A stretch of DNA of 64,000 nucleotides, from contig NC_087072.1 in NCBI RefSeq assembly GCF_026151205.1, forward strand, positions 20,922,103 to 20,986,102, read 5' to 3'. Source of the stretch: Bolinopsis microptera (lineage: Eukaryota; Ctenophora; Tentaculata; Lobata; Bolinopsidae). The notes beneath the pieces were generated by a model. That model ran no database searches. It saw nothing but the letters and a program-made list of their open reading frames with translations, and was not told the origin of the DNA. Below, piece after piece: positions 58,908 through 64,000 of the stretch (position 1 is its first letter; each line of letters opens with the position of its first letter). A program made the position numbers and the translations under genes.

Positions 58908-61490
58908 TTACAATCGCCTTGGTAATGCTCTAATGCTCTTGATAATCTTAGAGAATTCTAAAATGCAGTGATATTTGTACAAGTTTTGAGCCGTTAGAAT
59001 TTTTAGTCTATTAAAAATGGGTTTTGTATGCTCCTTTTCAAAGTGTTTATGGTCTAATTTTTGCATACCATACGGTCTAGTACGTGCACATGTTGATTGT
59101 TTATCTAAATATGAGTCGAGATCACCAAAAAGGATCCTTACACAGTGCTTCTGTGTGATAAAAATACTGTCATTTGATCGTTCTTTAAGGACAACGCCCC
59201 AAACACTTATACCATAACTGAGATGTGATTCAAAGAGAGCATTATATATTTTCAAATATAGTTCACCAGGTATCGAGTGTCGAATTCTACAGATTGCACC
59301 AGTCATGGACCGAAGTTTTTTACGAATGTAGTGCATATGGGCAGCCCAGTTTAACTTACTATCTATAACAATACCTAGGAATTTGGTATCCTTGACTTTA
59401 GTAATAACCTTACCATCGATGAATATTGACCTAGACTCATCTAGCAGGTTAGCAAATGGTCTGGTCCTTGCACAGGTCTCATCATATTCAGAGGCAGGTT
59501 TAAAATGGATGTAGCAACATTTAGACATATTGATATGGAGTAGATTACATTTCATGTAAATCGACACATGTTTAAGAACTAAGTTTGCTTTTTTGTATGT
59601 TGCTTCTCTAGATGGTCCTGATATAAAGATATTAGTGTCATCAGCATAAAGTACAAATTTCACCTCACTGTCTGAAAAACAGTTCACTATATCGTTCATA
59701 TACAGTAGAAAGAGTAATGGCCCTAGAATTGACCCCTGTGGTACCCCAAATTTCACATCCATTGTTTCTGATGGTACATCGTTATACATAACATACTGCT
59801 TTCTGTTAGTCAAATAGCTTTTAAGTAGGGTAAGTGCTGTGCCCCTAATACCATAGGAGTTTAACTTGCTTAGAAGAATGTTGTGGTCAAGGGTGTCGAA
59901 GGCTTTGCTTAAGTCAATGAATATTCCTAAGACATGTTTATTGCCAGCTAGAGTCTTTGTAACGGAGTCTATAGATTTGTGTAGAGCATGAGTGGTGGAA
60001 TGACCTTTTCTAAATCCAAACTGTGAGTCTGTCAATACACCTTTAGATGTGAAGAAATTATAGAGCCGTTTGTAAATGATCTTTTCGAAAATTTTTCCAA
60101 ATAAAGGTAATATTGATACAGGCCGATAGTTTTCAATACATTCCTTACTGTCTTTCTTGTAAATAGGAATAACTTTACCAGTTTTAAAAATACTCGGGAA
60201 TGTACCACTGTGTATACATTTGTTGTAAAGCCTGGCCAAGGTACCAGATATGAGCTTTGATGATTTCTTTACAACAATTATTGGTATGTCACTCGCCTTG
60301 CCATTTTGAAAATCTTTGATGACCTCGATTATCTCGTCTTCATTAGTCTCTTCCAGATAAATGGAGTCAGATACTGAGTTTGACATGAACTGAGCAAATG
60401 ATTCTATTGGTTCCAGAGAAATACTATTGTTCGTCAGTGCATTTTTATTGAGATTACTTGCAAGAGATGTAAAATATTCACAAAATTTGTTAGCAATTAT
60501 TCGTCTGCAGGTAACTCTCTGACCGTTTATGACAAAATCGTCCTTACATCGAGACATAGTTTTACCACGGAGTTCATTAATAACTTCCCATGTCTTTTTC
60601 GAGTTCATGCTGTACTTTTCGAATTTTCTAGTGTAGCACATAGCCTTTGCCATATTTATTGAGCTTTTGAGAAACTTGTCGAATTCCTTGTAGCAAATGT
60701 GCTTATTCGGATCCCCGTCAGGTAATTTTAATGTACAAGTCTTTTTCCATTCGAAATACAATCTAGCTTTCTTCTCGATGGAATTGATTAGGCCCTGGGT
60801 AATCCAAGGGTTGGTTATGCTATTACGTTTAGTAGTTCTTGGAGTTAGAAGTTTGCAAGACAAGTCTATTTTTTCTTGAAATAGCTGCATAAAAGAGTCA
60901 AATGTGTCACAACTGTAGTGGAACCTATCTAAATCGTTTTCTATTTCAAGACATAGCTTCTCTAGGTTAGCATTACTATAGTCGTACTGTATAGTAATTT
61001 TGTCTGGTGAATCAGATAGTGACACAGAGTCGGGGGAAAGCTTAACAAAGGTGAATATAGGGTGGTGATGGGAGATCTTGTCAGATATGACACCAGAGAT
61101 AAGGGATTGGTCTAATACATTGGTGTGGATATTGTCAATACAAGTCCTGGAACAACCAGGCATATGGTGAGTTGGCACTGATATAGTTGGTATAAAACCA
61201 TTGTTAAATATTATTTCTTGGAATTTGTCCTCTGATGAAGATGGGTGGTTTAAAATGTTAACATTGAAATCCCCAAGGATATATACCTTCTTGCCATTCA
61301 GTTTAGAGAGAATACGTTCATATGCTTCGTTAAACAGTTCAAGTGATGCGTTTGGGGGACGGTAGATAACCCCTACAACGGTTGGGTCTTTCATACTGGT
61401 GATAGATACAAACAGTGATTCTATGTGCTCATTACAGAGAGATAACCCAGTAATCTTATTAAAGTTTAGAGAGTTGTTCAGGTAAAGACA
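58908..61490 (-). pseudogene. LINE ORF2 main part: endonuclease and reverse transcriptase
   Basis: 828 codons open from the Met at 61,394, and the same frame extends up to the frameshift near 61,490 (GVCLYLNNSL). Endonuclease (APE type): VGVIYRPPN, GDFNVNIL (residues 41-48), CIDNIHTN, and SHHHPIF at 108-114 where related enzymes usually have S-D-H. RT: ENYRPVSILP (421-430), QFGFRKGHST, motif A IFIDLSKAFD (491-500), motif B GVPQGSILGPLLF (550-562), motif C YADD (583-586). Post-RT: FLGIVIDSKLNW, SHLSYGISVWG, HCVRILFGD, KPIFNRLKILTAQNLYKYHC. The polymerase motifs are all intact. It would copy LINE RNA into DNA at a nicked target. Confidence 0.9.
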
Positions 61491-62074
61491 AACTCCTGAT
61501 CCTTAGCCTTGAACTGGTTTTTGTCTTGACAGAAATAACGGGATTGGTAACACGAGGAGTATCCACTAAGCTGACATAGTGTTCCATTGTCAGCATCAGT
61601 GTTTGTTTCTGCAAGACCAATAACAGAAAACTTGTGGTTTATACTAGACTGCTCAACTGCAAAGTTGTCAAAGTTTGTTGCATTCCCATCAATGTTGAAG
61701 AATAAGGTGGACATATATTCGACTGAATTTCCAGGCAGGGTGGTGGCATTCAACTCTGTTATGGAGAATGTTTTGCAGTTTTCAAGAATTTTTGAGCTGT
61801 TGTAGATAGATTCAATATAATTAACTGGCTCATCATCAATAAGGCCGTTGTTAGCAAAGTGGGGAGCTTGGTAGAAAGGGTTGTATCGAATAATATCGTT
61901 GGCTTCAATACAGACTTTGCAGTATATTTCATCTCGAAATTTGACTATGTTGTCATTAGTTTTGCATTTTTTGTGCATTATTTTGTCACACATCTGACAA
62001 ATTATGAAAGGGTGTCCAGCTCGTACAGGTTTATTGCAGCAGCAGCAAATTTCGCATATCAATTTAACTATCAT
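61478..62074 (-). pseudogene. LINE ORF2 N-terminal part: PHD finger and start of endonuclease
   Basis: Starts at ATG 62,074, overlapping the ORF1 stop in ATGA. PHD-type finger at residues 7-55: C7-x2-C10, C26-x2-C29, H34-x2-C37, C52-x2-C55. Then the start of the APE fold: STLFFNIDGNATNF, HKFSVIGLAETN with the catalytic Glu, and QLSGYSSCYQSR. The frame ends at 61,478, one base out of phase with GVCLYLNNSL of the main part. A single lost base in a G run near 61,497 would explain it. PHD fingers in such elements may bind chromatin; that is inference. Confidence 0.85.
62071..62074 (-). promoter_or_regulatory. ORF1 stop / ORF2 start overlap (ATGA)
   Basis: The ORF2 ATG (62,074-62,072) and ORF1 TGA (62,073-62,071) share bases. 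Such overlaps in other LINEs support termination-reinitiation of translation. The context is TTTCAGTCATGATAG. Confidence 0.8.
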
Positions 62075-63999
62075 GACTGAAATATAGATCTACGTGGTCG
62101 TGGGGAAAATCTGCCTTTAGCTTTGGCATTAACAACATCAATGAATGATCTCCCGTCAACAGGGCTACCAAATATCTTATGAGCAATAGCCCGGGAGAGT
62201 TTGAATATACCGTTTGATCCAAGGTGAATTGGGTCATCCGGCTTCTTATATCTACAAAACTGCTGATTCAGCAGACCATCTTCGTCAACAAAGCTATTAA
62301 AATCTAATGTACCTATTCTAGGATTGGTATCACAGTATCCAAATAAAAACCTGTTAAACTCCATAGCCCTTTCGTTCAGCAAGGAGGACCTAGTTGGCAG
62401 TATAGGTGAAACAATTATTTTAGCGTAAGGGCACAATTCACTTATAGTCTTGAGCTTTTTGTTCAGCTCATTTGCCCAATATTTAACATTCCCCCCATCA
62501 TTCTTGATGTTGTTTACTCCACAATGAACTATAATGTTTTTATAACCTACACAAAGGGTAGGATCTAGCTTATCTATGGTGAAGCATTCTATTCTTCTTC
62601 CAGGCAAGCGGTGTCCAAATGTTCCTTTTCCAGACCCAAATCTGAGGTACCGGGTATTGGAATCACCAATTATCAGTGTCGCATTGGTGCTACTGCTTAT
62701 ATATCGGAAGGTGATACTATATCGTAGGTGTCTCTTTTCCGTGCTTTTATCAATTCTGTGGTCCCAGTGAAACTGAGACTGTTTGCTCATAACATAGAGA
62801 CTGCATCCCTCTACTGTCTCTACAATCTCCCCTTCAAGATCACTTTTTTTTGTGAACTTGACAGAGCATTCTCCTCCTAAGGATACTGTAAAGATGGAAC
62901 TATCATGGACCAGTGACTGTTCGTTATCAGAATGCTTAGGAAGGAAGCTGTTCTCGTCGGTGTATCTGTTTATAAGGCACTGGTTAGTCACTGATCCTGG
63001 ATGCTGATCTTTTATTTTAGAGGCTAGCTCAGCAAGAACCTCAGGGAGTTCTGTTGATTTGGGCTTTGCAGCTTTAGCCCCAGGGTAATCGTACGGTTCG
63101 CCAAAGCTCAGAACGTCATGACCATTCTCTGAGTTGCCATCAAAGGCTTCCTTCTGTTGATTAAGGAAAACCAGCAGCTTAGTGTTTAAGTCTGTGTCTA
63201 TGAAGTCCGGGACATACGACACAATGTGCTTGGACTTGGAGTCCTCTGCACTTGCATGCTTCTGCGCATCCAGAAGGAGCTGTTCATTGACTGTCTCAGA
63301 TGCTGCTGGTGACCCTATGTTAAAAGGTGGCATGGGAAGGTCAGGAGTGGACACATTTGATGATCTACTGTTTTTAAAACAGTTGATGTCTAGTTTTAGT
63401 TCAGCGAGCTTTGTGTTGATTGAGTCAAGAGTCCTAAGATGGCTATCGTTGTCTTTCAAGTTTTTAATGGACGTCTGGATGGCTTCTAAGGACTTGTGAA
63501 TGGAGCTTTCGTCTGAAGTAGTATGACCCATTATAATGCTGGAGGGAGCTGACAAGTAGGAAGGGGACTTAGCATCGTCACATTTCTTGCCACTCACTAC
63601 AGCACAAACATTTTCAGCAAGCCCAAGCAAGGATAGGAGACCCTCTGCTAGAGTAATTTTTTTAAGAGAAGAACAACCCTTAACCATGGATGGTGTAATG
63701 ATTGCAAATTTGTTGATATCAATTTTGAGAATACTACAAATGTTTAGCTTGATTATGTCTATCTCTGAGCGTAGGCTCTGCGAATGGGTCAACAGAAAGT
63801 TGTCGAGGGGGGCAGACCCATTTGAGAAGAAACTCAGAAGGCTACTACAATTTTTATGTTCTTCTGATTCATGGTATTCTGAAAGAATTATTTTTTCAAC
63901 GTCCTTCAGTACTTCGTCAATATCCCCAATGACGGTAGGAGTGTTGGATGTAGTCTGGTCCGGAACCGTGGTAGAAGAAGTCTGGTCCGGAACAGGTTG
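62071..63999 (-). CDS. LINE ORF1: AlkB-like dioxygenase fused to SGNH esterase (5' partial)
   Basis: At least 642 codons, still open at the window edge; the real start is not visible. Residue numbers count from the TTG codon at 63,792, 69 codons in. N-terminal part: VPDQT repeats near 63,940-63,998 and a helical, coiled-coil-like stretch at 97-140. AlkB-like domain at about 190-366: NRYTDENSFLPKHSD gives the H-x-D iron ligands (H287, D289), FHWDHRI the distal His (H345), and RYSITFR the R-x5-R pair (R357, R363) that binds 2-oxoglutarate in AlkB and ALKBH2. SGNH domain at 372-545: IGDSN (S378), CGVNN (N427), DPIHLGSNG (D520, H523). SGNH esterase in ORF1 is known from CR1/L2 elements; the AlkB fusion is the unusual part. 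All catalytic residues are present, so both could be active. Confidence 0.9.
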   Translation of the reverse strand, partial: QPVPDQTSSTTVPDQTTSNTPTVIGDIDEVLKDVEKIILSEYHESEEHKNCSSLLSFFSNGSAPLDNFLLTHSQSLRSEIDIIKLNICSILKIDINKFAIITPSMVKGCSSLKKITLAEGLLSLLGLAENVCAVVSGKKCDDAKSPSYLSAPSSIIMGHTTSDESSIHKSLEAIQTSIKNLKDNDSHLRTLDSINTKLAELKLDINCFKNSRSSNVSTPDLPMPPFNIGSPAASETVNEQLLLDAQKHASAEDSKSKHIVSYVPDFIDTDLNTKLLVFLNQQKEAFDGNSENGHDVLSFGEPYDYPGAKAAKPKSTELPEVLAELASKIKDQHPGSVTNQCLINRYTDENSFLPKHSDNEQSLVHDSSIFTVSLGGECSVKFTKKSDLEGEIVETVEGCSLYVMSKQSQFHWDHRIDKSTEKRHLRYSITFRYISSSTNATLIIGDSNTRYLRFGSGKGTFGHRLPGRRIECFTIDKLDPTLCVGYKNIIVHCGVNNIKNDGGNVKYWANELNKKLKTISELCPYAKIIVSPILPTRSSLLNERAMEFNRFLFGYCDTNPRIGTLDFNSFVDEDGLLNQQFCRYKKPDDPIHLGSNGIFKLSRAIAHKIFGSPVDGRSFIDVVNAKAKGRFSPRPRRSIFQS

Positions 64000-64000
64000 A

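Larger units (their letters stand above)
57903..64000 (-). mobile_element. Nearly complete LINE (CR1/L2-like group), 5' end beyond window
   Basis: Minus-strand non-LTR retrotransposon. From its 5' side: ORF1 (AlkB-like plus SGNH), ORF2 (PHD finger, endonuclease, RT), 3' untranslated sequence with CGTAAACTTTACGG at about 58,105, and two tail units TTCAAGAAAACAACAA at 57,903-57,936. The tail and the 3' motif are shared with the truncated LINE at 43,629-45,052. The 5' end lies past 64,000. Damage to ORF2 is limited to one frameshift and one insertion, so the insertion is fairly young. Placement in the CR1/L2 group rests on gene layout only. Confidence 0.85.

Noticed and set aside
63587-64000. 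137-codon plus-strand frame at the right edge
   Set aside because: It is antisense to LINE ORF1, which has clear catalytic motifs and continues to the window edge.

Overview
The window looks like nuclear DNA of an invertebrate animal. It is AT-rich, has spliced-looking exons with GT-AG borders, several animal-type non-LTR retrotransposons, short inverted-terminal-repeat DNA elements with 8-bp target duplications, and a class A GPCR-like gene. A cnidarian or a similar early-branching metazoan is my best guess, inferred from the style of the mobile elements and the intronless receptor; the species is not established. There are no bacterial operons, rRNA, tRNA or CRISPR arrays that I can support.

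Region 1 (1 to about 43,403) is a direct tandem array of one unit of about 13.2 kb. Three units (starting at 1, 13,358 and 26,550) and the first 3.65 kb of a fourth (39,754) are present. The copies differ mainly by scattered one- or few-base insertions and deletions, so nearly every reading frame is broken at different places in each copy. This looks like unpolished long-read sequence. Comparing copies recovers the content of one unit: an intronless GPCR-like gene (+, about 1.8-2.7 kb into the unit), an unrecognised short gene (+, about 5.7-6.1 kb), a large antisense retroelement gene with PHD finger, reverse transcriptase and restriction-like endonuclease (-, about 6.3-9.65 kb), the 3' end of a second non-LTR retrotransposon (+, about 9.9-10.6 kb), and several conserved GC-rich hairpins in otherwise AT-rich non-coding DNA.

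Region 2 (43,403 to 47,833) is clean sequence. It holds a small inverted-repeat element (MITE) present twice; the second copy is split by a 5'-truncated LINE with its own target duplication. A second LINE 3' remnant and two copies of a short structured repeat follow. The structured repeat also occurs in the tandem unit.

Region 3 (47,834 to 57,589) is a large inverted repeat. The arms are 47,834-51,337 and 55,039-57,589, with a 3.7-kb spacer. The arms carry the same two putative exons, the same MITE and the same 108-bp duplication in mirror orientation. Each arm has taken later insertions: a LINE fragment in the left arm, and a hAT-type element with a 42-bp minisatellite in the right arm. A third MITE copy lies in the spacer.

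Region 4 (57,903 to the right edge) is a nearly complete LINE on the minus strand. ORF1 is intact as far as the window goes and fuses an AlkB-like 2-oxoglutarate/Fe(II) dioxygenase domain to an SGNH esterase domain. ORF2 (PHD finger, apurinic-type endonuclease, reverse transcriptase) overlaps the ORF1 stop by ATGA, but carries one frameshift and an insertion near its C-terminus. The AlkB-SGNH ORF1 is the most interesting system in the window.
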